Below, piece by piece: positions 1 through 9,614 of a DNA stretch of 64,000 nucleotides. The notes under the pieces were generated by a model. The model had not been told where the DNA came from and made no database searches. It saw only the letters and a program-made list of their open reading frames with translations. A program made the translations under genes and the position numbers. Each line of letters opens with the position of its first letter. Positions within the stretch are counted from its first letter, which is position 1. Origin of the DNA: Salticus scenicus (lineage: Eukaryota > Arthropoda > Arachnida > Araneae > Salticidae); assembly GCA_963930645.1 (NCBI GenBank), contig OZ005648.1, positions 6,276,131-6,340,130 on the forward strand, written 5' to 3'.

Positions 1-2220
1 TATTTTTCACAGAATTAGAGGGGGAACTTCTTTCTTTACCTTAGCGGTTACTTTTATTCAAAGTTCCTTGAGTGTAATTCATTGAATAATTTGAATTCTG
101 GATTAAAATAGATTTTAGGTTTATATTTTAGAGTTAATTAATTGACTCTTTGCGCAATTGAATTCAGCCTATTTAATTAAATAAAAAAGTTGCCTTCAGT
201 GAGTTGACGATGAGTACACCGAACAAGACAGAACATTACAAGGGAAAAAAATTTCTAGAATGCTAAAATCAGTTGTATTGGGAAGGTTTCACCAGCGGCA
301 ATAAGTACATTTCTCTTTATCAAATTAATAAGGAGGGGGTGGGTAGTGAATTTTAATTGAAAGCCTACAAGAGGCATCATTTACTTCAGCATGCAATTTT
401 TTCTGAGTTTAAAAATGTTCATCTACGAATTCATAATTGATACTTTTAAATTGGCATTTTCTGTGATTTAAACTGAAATCAGTAAACCAACGGTGTCTTC
501 ACTGAAATCAGCAAAACAAAAGAAAATGGATTAGAAGCTTGGGTGAATTAATTTTAGTGCATGTGAACTGAAAAGCGACGCTGTTTATAGAATGATATAA
601 AAGAGAGTTTTGTGATGACTACAGCGTGCTAGTTTTATTTCATTTATTTATTTTGTCATAAAAAAATAGGGAGAGATTTTGAGTGCTAAATATTTTTATC
701 GGAAAAATCTACTTGTGATGTCGTCCTCTCAGGCAATTTTTACGGACAATATAGTCCAAAGCATTTTTAATATTGGATGATTTTATATTGAGATGCATTG
801 ATTTTGAAAATTTTTAACACTCTCTATATTTTTTATCATGCGTGTTAGGAAATATTATTAATTAAAATCTACACTCATCATCCTATATATTTTCTTTATA
901 AATATTTTTTTAAAAGGGATTTCGAAAATAAGATCCTACTATCCACTGCCTTGTCCAAGTATGTATTACGACACTGGCAAGTAACTGAGATTAGTTTCAT
1001 TTCGAATTTTATTATTTATATTTATAGCATTTTAAAAGAAACTTTTGTGTCACTTTTGGTACAAACTTAGAAGTCACTTTTGCTAACAACCATTTTTATG
1101 AATGAAACTAACACCATAAACTGCCAAAACAAAGTTACCGTTTATCTTCTTTCAACATCAGTGTTTTGGTGTATTTTTTTACACCATTTTTTATTTTATT
1201 TTTTTAATAATTGGTTGGATGCTGAATGTTCATTTCTTTTCGGTTTTTTCCTTCTTTTTTCAGTAAATTTATGTGTCTGCAACACTTGATACTAGCTTTG
1301 AAATGGAAACTTGCAAAGCGTTCAAAATAACTACGCCGCGTGCCATCATCAGCCCTCTTGGTATTGCATCTTTCATGTTCGAAATTGAAAGCTGCAGAGC
1401 GCGTGCCACTGTTGAGATGATTATTCTGTAATTGATATTTTAATTAAAAATGCAATGAATTAAGATTAAATTAATTCCAATTCGTCCGACTGTTAGATCA
1501 ATAAAACGTGTGTTGTGACCTTTTCGACAAGCGTGCATAATTCATAAACAAAAATTACGTTTAGTTTAGGCTATTTTTCCTGTGGAGGTATTACTAGAAG
1601 AGGTATTTTTCGAGATCGGATAAATGTTTACTGTACTGGAACATGCAAAATATTCTGAATACATTCCGTTTGCGTGGAAGATCTTTTGTTGGAACATTTT
1701 TTAACACACTAAACTTAATGGAATCGATGTACATTTTTAAACACAAAGGCATGTTTCATATAGATTAGGGTATGAATGGCATTCACCGTTCGTTTGCAGG
1801 ACCGCACAAACGAACTCTACATAAGTAAGGCTCCTATATATAGGAGCTGGCGCATTAGGCATTTTGTTGCCTTAGGGTTGCCACATGTACCCAGTGCGTT
1901 TCTCTGATAAACAAACCACAAACACTTTTTTTTATCGTCTTACGTTACTTTAGAGTAAATTATTTTATTATATTTCATAATTTCAGCTAAGTAAACTATG
2001 ATATGGAAGTTTGTTTAGCGATAAATTGCTATAATCTTTCAAGAAGTGATTATAAAGTGTTCACAGACCTTCTATTACTGTGTATTTGAGTTTTGGCGAC
2101 ATTTTGTAAAAGAAACAGAAACCGCCCTAACCCATAGGATATCCTCAGAATAAAATGACATCCTGAGAATGTACTGTGAAAAAAATGTGTTTTTAGGAAT
2201 ATTATTGTTGCTTATTGCTC
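1..2220. other. AT-rich stretch without recognisable gene
   Basis: No supported coding region. The 69-codon frame at 1080-1289 is Phe/Leu-rich, matches nothing I recognise and is probably chance. A perfect 18-nt palindrome with a TATATA centre lies at 1830-1847. Scattered A/T homopolymers are the only other structure I can point to. Confidence 0.6.
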
Positions 2221-2224
2221 TTAA

Positions 2225-2452
2225 CCCGTCAGTAGTCGCTATAGACAGCGCCACCTATTACAGATTACGAAGTTTTTATTTAACTCTCACCAATCATTTT
2301 AAAAAGTGATGTGATCCACGTTTCTTCGATTTTATTCGCGTTTTATGTATATCAAATGCCACTTCTAAAAATTTTTGGTGGCTATTGAATAAAAAAATCT
2401 GTCAACACTGAAGGATGGGCGGCAAATCGACCAACTAGCGACTACTAACGGG
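2225..2452. mobile_element. Short TTAA-flanked element (piggyBac-type MITE)
   Basis: The 228-bp segment is flanked on both sides by TTAA (2221-2224 and 2453-2456). It begins CCCGTCAGTAGTCGC and ends GCGACTACTAACGGG, which form an inverted repeat with one mismatch. TTAA target duplications and termini starting CCC are hallmarks of piggyBac-superfamily transposition. The interior has no coding frame, so this would be a non-autonomous derivative. The assignment rests on termini and target site only. Confidence 0.75.
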
Positions 2453-2456
2453 TTAA

Positions 2457-3300
2457 CTTGACCGGATTAGCTTCAGATCAAGATTTCTTAAAATCATTAG
2501 GGAAGCGATAAGGACGCCAAGCGGGAATGCTGTCCTCTTCGGAGGCAAAAAAATGGCGGTGATGCGCCGGCCTATTATTTTATTTAGGGGCTCTATACAT
2601 AAGAGAGCCACAGTAGGAAATGGCTTGAGGTGCATTACAAGTTGCATTATCCGTTTTTCAAGACAACTCTACGGTGAGTATGCAACTTATTGTCAATGCA
2701 CACGAGTGCTCAGAAGGAATAGAACAAGTTCCAGAAAGGTTTCCAAAACAAGTTCCGAAATATATATATTTAAATTCAATACCAGCTTCAAAAGTATCTA
2801 CAATATCCAAACGGGAGTACTGAAGTGGGTCACTCAGTAATGCATATAAAACAATTATCCCCTGTTTTTAAGGTATTTTGGAAGTATCCGTGTACAGTGT
2901 TTTGAAATGTAATTTTACATTTTGGACTACCATAATCTTTTTTTTTTTATAAAAAGGCAAAGGAAGTAGTGTGAGTGTCACCACCTGACAATGATGATTA
3001 TTCTTTTTTTATAAGAATTATTTTACTGTTTGTTTAGATATATTTTTACAACTATTTCCGCTTGAAAAGCGGCATTTGTAAAAGTGAGACCATTTATAGG
3101 AAGACATAAGGAAGAAGTTTGTAGGGTCCATAACTTATTCGTAAACGGCATAGAAAAAGTTGTCCAACCACCTGTGATAATCCCTTCAATATATGCATCA
3201 CCCCCTTCAACGTCCAGACTCAGTGAACTAGGAAACACAACAGGCATAAATTTCCACCGAGCGAACTTTCCCAGCAACTGTTCGTTTAAATTCAATTAAA
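2457..3300. other. No supported gene; overlapping short frames
   Basis: Several 64-95-codon frames overlap on opposite strands (2453-2647, 2553-2840, 3023-3299). None has a recognisable domain, and the overlaps suggest chance. Around 2955-2985 the sequence (AAGTAGTGTGAGTGTCACCA) resembles the end of the dispersed family seen at 48.9 and 50.5 kb. Confidence 0.45.
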
Positions 3301-4170
3301 GTTCGGGAATTGTCATGTTCATTTATTACTGCGTGGCCTACGAGCACCCACCCCCTCCCACCCCCGACAGTATTATTCTCCCGTTCCACCCCGCACCGTC
3401 AAAAGACTTAGGAGATTCCAGCTTTAATTTGCTTAAGTAGCGCGAGGGCTACGGGAAAAATATTTATAAAGCAAGGAAAAATTTTTCTAGCTTTTATGAT
3501 TAAAGGAGAAAATGACGCTGGGGTGGTGGCAAAGGAGGGATGTTCACGAGAAATAATCACGTGACAGGACCGCTGTTTGTTTAAAGTAAATTTCTTGGTA
3601 GTGCGGGGTCGTCTTCGGGTAATAAAGTTTCATTAAAGAGAAAAGTTGCATGTGAAAGGGAGAGAGGGTGGAGGGTGGAAGACGAGAGATCGGAGGAGGA
3701 TGCTCCTTGTTTTGTGATGAATAATAATTTTAGTTGAATTTAAATTTAAATTTTTTTTATTATTCATTTTATGGTGGGTGTTTGAAGTGAAGGCCTTCTT
3801 TGCTTTGTATCGACGTGCCTGCTGTTAATGCAATTGCTGTCGATGCGGGGAAATGCTTTGTTTATGCATCGGATTTATGGCAGCTACTCCCCCCCCCCCG
3901 TCCCTTTTTTTTTATTATTGTTTATTATTTTTATTGGTGTTTGCGGGTAGGCTTTAATGTCGAATTCCTTCATTTGGAAGATTACTTTCGATTTTAGCGG
4001 GGAAATTGGCTTTCGATGTAAAACATCTTTTCTCGAGTTCGCTGTTTGTTTTAAAGTAAATAATTTGATATTGACGGCTGGATAGTATCGTAATTTTGGA
4101 GTGATTACCGAAGAAATGTTGACAAGAAAAACGTATTTCCGATGCCTATTAAAATGCATTTTTATTTCGA
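3300..4170. promoter_or_regulatory. GC-richer block, possible conserved non-coding or regulatory DNA
   Basis: This segment departs from its AT-rich surroundings. It has pyrimidine- and purine-rich runs (around 3350-3410 and 3655-3700), a CACGTGACAGG segment near 3559-3569 (E-box plus TGACAG), and two copies of a CGCTGTTTGTTT(T)AAAGTAAAT motif at 3571-3591 and 4040-4061. That motif contains a forkhead-type TGTTTGTTT core. No reading frame is convincing: the 65- and 91-codon frames here overlap antisense. The regulatory role is inference from composition and motif repetition. Confidence 0.3.
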
Positions 4171-4296
4171 TTGACTCGCGCAGGGAAGAGTGCTTTCATT
4201 GAGCATAAAAGGGAACATTAATGCATTCATCTTTTGATGATTTGTCTTGTAATTTATGAATAACAAACTATTTTCGAAAGAATTCTCAACTGAAAT

Positions 4297-4306
4297 ATTT
4301 GAAACC

Positions 4307-4334
<28 letters not shown>
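4297..4334. repeat. Poly(A) tract
   Basis: A run of about 30 adenines. It could be a retroposon tail, but no matching element body is recognisable on either side. Confidence 0.7.
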
Positions 4335-4337
<3 letters not shown>

Positions 4338-4835
4338 CGTGATGCGTGTTTATAACTAATTAATAATTTTGGAAAAGTTGGAAGAGTTTGTTTATACGTA
4401 TGTCTGACAGAAATTTCATTCTATCCTAGAACCAATTTTTATTTAATATGTATAGAAAAGGATTTGAAGGGCTTAGTGATGTTGTTTTGAATTTTTTAGC
4501 AAACGTTTATTATAGTATTACTATAACAATCCACATTAATTTTAAAATACTTTGTGAATGAAACAGCATATCACAACACATCAACAAGCACAAGTAAAGA
4601 AAAAAAAGGCAATTTTTAATTTATGTAATTAAAAAATGTATATGAAGTGCCTCCAACGGGCGCGAAATGCATCGCATCTCTATCTCGAAAATTATTTACC
4701 TGAGAGTTGCGTCAATTTTATTACAGGGTGGTTCATGCTTAATCATTGTCTTTAAGTTGATTTTTCTAAAATACTGAATTTTTGAGTTGTGATGTGCTAT
4801 TCAGATACACGCATATTTGCATATATTTATGTACT

Positions 4836-5075
4836 TGGCGAGACGTATTAATCCCGGACGATATATTTAACGCCCCAACCCACCCGTTCCCGCTCTTCGA
4901 TGTCTTTTTCTAGTCAATTTTGTCCTTTTATTACTTCCGGTGTGAGCCTTTTTTTTTTTTTTTTTTTTTTTTAACACACTTGACATTGTGAGTTTTTTTG
5001 GTTTTTGTCCCATGCTATTTCTATGGAGTTTTTAGCTTTTTCCCTCCTCTTTTTCTACATTCTATAGTGCGGTGG
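4836..5075 (+). repeat. Dispersed repeat family A, copy 1
   Basis: This copy runs from a GGCGAGACGTATTAATCC 5' end, through a CGATATATTTAACGCCCCAAC block and a long T tract, to a TCTACATTCTATAGTGCGGT 3' end. The same ordered blocks recur at 20417-20783 (plus), 20799-21060 (minus) and 45285-45508 (minus). No coding capacity. The class is unknown: there is no clear terminal inverted repeat within one copy, so it could be a retroposon or a Helitron-like remnant. Confidence 0.65.
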
Positions 5076-5242
5076 ACCCAGAGCTCGATCGACCTCTGAA
5101 GCTAGGGAAAACACAGCACCATTTTCGTTTCAGAAAAGTTTGAATTCTAGACGCAAACTTAATGCTAGAAATCTGTTTCCAAAACTGATTTAAACAAAAA
5201 TCCTTCCTTCTCTTATGCATCGTCATAAAATATTATACACTA

Positions 5243-5626
5243 TATCTGTACTGATAAGTATAAAGGATTTAAGTCCATATTCTTGATTTTTCAGAAGACG
5301 AAAAATAAAGTTAAACTAGCTAAAAACAAATCAGAAGAATCGATTAGGAAAAAGGGATTTCGTTGACTTATACCCTTTATACCATTCAGTGATTGTCAAC
5401 CTTCATTTAATAACGGGAAAAAAATGGATTAAATATTTTATACCATACATAAATGGTAAATTTCTGACTTGAACCTTTTTTTACCAAGTTATTTTCTCAG
5501 ACTAAATGACTTAGATTTAAATCTTTTATACCAATCGATAGAGAATTTTTTTCTGAGTCTGACTATGTACTTAACTCAAAATCGACATTTTTGGACTTAA
5601 ATCCTTTATACTTATCAGTACAGATA
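5243..5626. mobile_element. Short inverted-repeat element with TA target sites
   Basis: The terminal inverted repeats are about 37-38 bp and almost perfect. The left end starts TATCTGTACTGATAAGTATA at 5243, and its reverse complement ends at 5626. TA dinucleotides flank both ends. The interior repeats weaker palindromic pieces of the same theme (TTTATACCA, GACTTAAAT) and has no reading frame. TA target sites suggest cross-mobilisation by a Tc1/mariner transposase. Confidence 0.65.
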
Positions 5627-5972
5627 TATAGAACAAAAACAAAATTCCACATTTTTAATGTGTTACCATGTGGAGTGAAATTTCTACCAGTTTTACAGCT
5701 TATTTCAAAAAATCAGTTCAGCATTAACAAAGTGTTGTAACCAGTCTGAAAAAGTCTTCTCATATAATTTTTAAATTGTTATCAAAATTATATTTCATTT
5801 TAAAAAGTTTAACAGGTATTTTCTAGAAAAATTCTACAGATGTAAACTGAAAAAGAAAAACTGCTTAAAAATAAAAACTGAAAGTAGCTACAACAAAACC
5901 CTTTAGAATTGTTGATCGATTTTATCGATACTTTGCGGCGATTTAATACATCTGGCTTCTGAATAACTTTAA

Positions 5973-6201
5973 CCCTACAAGGCTCAATTTTTTTTAGTGC
6001 GCGACAAAAATATATAGGTTGTAATGAGTGATCAGAAGATAGGGAAAACTTATAAAAATAAAACCCTATTTTACGGAAAAATCAACTTTTTAGTTCAACG
6101 TACCGTATGTGGAACATACATAAAAATATGATTCACTATTGCAAAAAAAAACAAAAAAAAACTTACTTCTGCAAAATATACACTTCGTTATAAGACACAG
6201 T

Positions 6202-6236
<35 letters not shown>

Positions 6237-6488
6237 CCCGAGTCAAAACTGCTCAATAACTATTCTTTTTTTTTATTGTTGAATTCAGACAAACGACTAA
6301 CAAATTTCACACTGAGTGCACTATAACAAAAACACGAACGACCTCTTTAGGTAAAGACTCGTATGACTACATTGCTAAATGTCAGTAGCTTCTATCAAGA
6401 TGTCAAGAGATGTCGCTACTAATAGTTTTATAGCTGTAGGAACGATTAAAGTCGGTGTTCCACATATGGAACTGGGTGCCTTGTAGGG
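5973..6488. mobile_element. TTAA-flanked piggyBac-type MITE, copy 1 of a pair
   Basis: The 516-bp element lies between TTAA at 5969-5972 and TTAA at 6489-6492. It begins CCCTACAAGGC and ends GCCTTGTAGGG, a perfect 11-bp inverted repeat. The whole length matches 35475-36008 in reverse orientation, including the CATACGGTA/GTTCCACAT blocks and a variable A/T tract. No coding frame is present. Target site and termini support the piggyBac superfamily. Confidence 0.85.
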
Positions 6489-6492
6489 TTAA

Positions 6493-6965
6493 AGCAATAA
6501 GATCTGCCTTGGTTATTTTTCACTTTTCTAAAAATTAATTTCACCTTACACATAAAAAAAAAAAAAATCTGTAGTGTTGTGAATAGTCGAAGTTATTGTC
6601 TTGAATATTTTGTTTGAAATGACTGGGTTTACTTCAGAAAGCGTTAGTTAATCACCGTTATAGCTTATAATTAAAACAAATATTTTAAAATTAACCAATT
6701 AGTTAAAGTTGATTTTTTTTTAAATGCAAAAATGTGTTTTTTTTAAAGCCGCGTATATATATTTTTAAATTAAATTTTTATATTGAAATGTAGTCTAGAT
6801 AGTTTTTGTAAATACGCAAAATACAAAAATTTCAGCCTTGTCTTAATGAGTACGCTGTACTAATTTGTATAATTTGTTGCCGAAATTATGAAAAAAAAAT
6901 CTGTATTCTTTAGATTTATTAAAAATGAAATTTAAGCATTTAGATAAAGTAAATGCTTCACACAT

Positions 6966-7010
<45 letters not shown>

Positions 7011-7212
7011 TAGAAAAAGTGAATATGTTGGGAATGCTCATAAAGTACAATAATCTGCCATAAATGACCAGACACAACCGATTTTTAGGCTTTTGTCACA
7101 TATTTAGAAAATTAATTGACGAATTGTCCAAAACATTCAGGGGTTTTTCGCTTTCACGCACACCAAAGAAGGCAAAACAATAGGAGGTTTCTCCATATTT
7201 ATTTTTACTACG
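6493..7212. other. Gene-free interval with (AT)n microsatellite
   Basis: AT-rich DNA. An uninterrupted AT dinucleotide run of about 35 bp spans 6969-7004. No gene, and no repeat boundary recognised outside the adjoining elements. Confidence 0.6.
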
Positions 7213-7781
7213 TAGTCCGGTCAAATTAGACCAAAAAATAAGAGTGAAAATACATAAAGTTACAACAAGCTGAAAATCAGTAAAATTGTTCAAAATATAA
7301 TTATAAATAAAATTTTGAAATTCCCCACCATTCCGGAGTATGGAAAAAATTTTACTCAAGGTCAAAGGTAAAAAAAATGAGTTTTTCGCGATTTTCAGCA
7401 AAACGGTATTTTTATCATAAAAATACCTCAGACAAAAATTGTAGATCATAAAATTATCTACAAAAAATGTATCAGGTGAACAAAGTAGGCACGAGTGCTG
7501 CAGATAAAGCGGCAACACAGTGGTGTCTGTCACTGCTGTTGTCTGCAGCACTCGTGTCTGCTTTGTTCGCTTGACGAAGGGTCATGTTTTCTTTCGAGTC
7601 GAAGTTGCGTGTTTTTTTGCATATTTTGTTTTAACGCTAGCCCTCCGGTGCATTTTTATTATACATAATGCTGATTGTTAAAAATGGTGTACAAAACTGT
7701 AAAGTTTTCCACAAATCTTTAAAATTTCGGGCGGGGGGAGGGGTTTGAGCTCGTGAAGTTGGACTTGCTTCTATAGCAAAA

Positions 7782-8336
7782 ATGACAGGACTGAGATTCA
7801 GTAATATTAAATTAAAACGCGCTGACAATGTTGTTCCTCTTTTAGCTATGACTAGTACCCTAAAAGTTCATGAAGAGAAAATGACTGTTGACCCTGTATT
7901 ATTGTTCCAACGCATGAGTATTACTGCAGCATTTCAAGATGAAATAGAAACATATTTTGAATATGAATTAGCTCCCTACCCTTTAACGTTGTTTGATGAG
8001 ATCGGAATGCGTAAAACACAGCAGTCTGCCATTTACGATTGTTTTGAAAAGGTAAATATTGATATTAACAACACTAATGCGACATACATCATTGACGGAG
8101 GATATTTACTACATCGCGTTGTGTGGGATAGCGAAGAAACATTCAACGTAATCTTAGATAAATACGTTCAGTATGTACATCGACATTTTGGTTCCAGAGT
8201 TACTGTCGTATTTGATGGCTACAATGATTACACGAGAAATATCAAAGCTGCAGAACAACGTCGTCGAACTTTAGCAACATCTTCATCTTCTGATATTTTA
8301 TTTGATGAATTCGTGACAGTTCCAACCAGTCAATGA
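7782..8336 (+). pseudogene. Fragment of a FEN/PIN-like uncharacterised protein family
   Basis: A 184-codon open frame. Residues about 43-85 carry an LLFQR...FEYELAPYPLTLFDE block. Residues about 104-112 read IDGGYLLHR, and residues about 130-155 read VTVVFDGYNDYTRN followed by an EQRRR cluster. I associate this order with a multicopy, uncharacterised protein family of arthropods and cnidarians. The VFDG...ERR pattern is reminiscent of the N-terminal nuclease domain of FEN1/XPG proteins (inference). The frame runs across the left arm and the unique centre of the palindrome. It stops just inside the right arm, so the 3' half of the gene, including later acidic residues, is missing. An upstream exon or start was not identified. 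It is best read as a captured, truncated gene fragment. Confidence 0.55.
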
Positions 8337-8643
8337 TGTATGTCGCATTAGTGTTGTTAATATTAATATTTACCTTTTCAAAACAATCGTAAATGGCAGA
8401 CTTCTGTGTTTTACGCATTCCGATCTCATCAAACAACGTTAAAGGGTAGGGAGCTAATTCATATTCAAAATATGTTTCTATTTCATCTTGAAATGCTGCA
8501 GTAATACTCATGCGTTGGAATAATAATACAGCGTCAACAGTTATTTTCTCTTCATGAACTTTTAGGGTACTAGTCATAGCTAAAAGAAGAACAACTTTGT
8601 CAGCGCGTTTTAATTTAATATTATTGAATGTCAGTCCTGTCAT
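8242..8643 (-). pseudogene. Inverted duplicate of the FEN/PIN-like fragment
   Basis: This minus-strand frame is the right-arm counterpart of 7782-8096. Its first about 105 residues nearly repeat the opposing copy, with a few substitutions. At the palindrome centre it leaves the family, because the centre is read antisense, and it ends in unrelated residues. It lacks the IDGGYLLHR and VFDGY parts, so it cannot encode the domain. Confidence 0.6.
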
Positions 8644-9239
8644 TTTTGCTATAGAAGCAAGTCCAACTTCACGAGCTCAAACCCCTCCCCCCGCCCGAAA
8701 TTTTAAAGATTTGTGGAAAACTTTACAGTTTTATACACCATTTTTAACAATCAACATTATGTATAATAAAAAATGCACCAGAGGGCTAGCGTTAAAACGA
8801 AATATGAAAAAAAAAAAAAAAAAAAAAAAAGGAACTTCGACTCGAAAGAAAACATGACCCTTCGTCAAGCAAACAAAGCAGACACGAGTGCTGCAGACAA
8901 CAGCAGTGACAGACACCACTGTGTTGCCGCTTTATCTGCAGCACTCGTGCCTACTTTGTTCACCTCATACTTTTTTTGTAGATAATTTTACGATCTACAA
9001 TTTTTGTCTGAGGTATTTTTATGATAAAACTTACCGTTTTGCTGAAAATCGCGAAAAACTCATTTTTTTTACCTTTGACCTTGAGTAAAATTTTTTCCAT
9101 ACACCGGAATGGTGCGGAATTTCAAAATTTTATTTATAATTATATTTTGAACAATTTTACTGATTATCAGCTGGTTGTAAATTTATGTATCACCGAATGT
9201 CTAGATTGACCGGACTAACGGATTCCGCTTATTAAAGAT

Positions 9240-9480
9240 AATTAAAAAAATTGGAGTAACTCCCTTTGACTTTCGGGTCCCCGCTGCCTTCGGTAGCGTT
9301 TATGTGATTCAACAGAAAATTTGTTTAATTAACTTCCCGACTAGTTTGACATTTGAAACTTTCAGAATAGCTCAGAACACGGTGACAATGCATTTTTAAA
9401 AATACTTTTAGTCAATTATTTCGGGTCCCCTCTGACTTCGGTAGCATTTATATGATTCAACAGAAAATTTAAAAACAAAA
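9240..9480 (+). repeat. Dispersed repeat with internal duplication
   Basis: Two direct copies of a segment beginning CGGGTCCCC and including CTTCGGTAGC and GTGATTCAACAGAAAATTT lie at 9276-9330 and 9421-9475. Between them is a block ending ACACGGTGACAATGCATT. The same block occurs inverted at about 29340-29455 and directly at about 49850-49960. No coding frame. Class unknown. Confidence 0.6.
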
Positions 9481-9614
9481 TTTCTATAAAAAGTTCTTTT
9501 TATCTCGTAATTATTTACACTATCTTGGCTTTTTCCTCCAAATAATTCATAATCTGAAGAATGTTGAAAAAATAAATGAAAAGAAGATATTTTGAAGAAC
9601 CAAGTTGAATAATA

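Larger units (their letters stand above)
7213..9217. repeat. 2-kb palindrome (fold-back structure)
   Basis: The left arm (7213-8096) and right arm (8329-9217) are reverse complements over about 880 bp, with scattered substitutions and a poly(A) expansion in the right arm at about 8807-8830. The 232-bp centre (8097-8328) is unique. The outer edges read TAGTCCGGTCAA on the left and the complementary TTGACCGGACTA on the right. Each arm also contains its own small hairpin (7478-7568; about 8869-8964). The palindrome duplicates part of a protein-coding fragment in opposite orientations. I see no target duplication, so it could be a fold-back transposon or a palindromic duplication. Confidence 0.9.

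Noticed and set aside
3023..3299. 90-codon minus and 71-codon plus frames
   Set aside because: They overlap antisense over the same bases, with no recognisable domain. Chance frames are likely.
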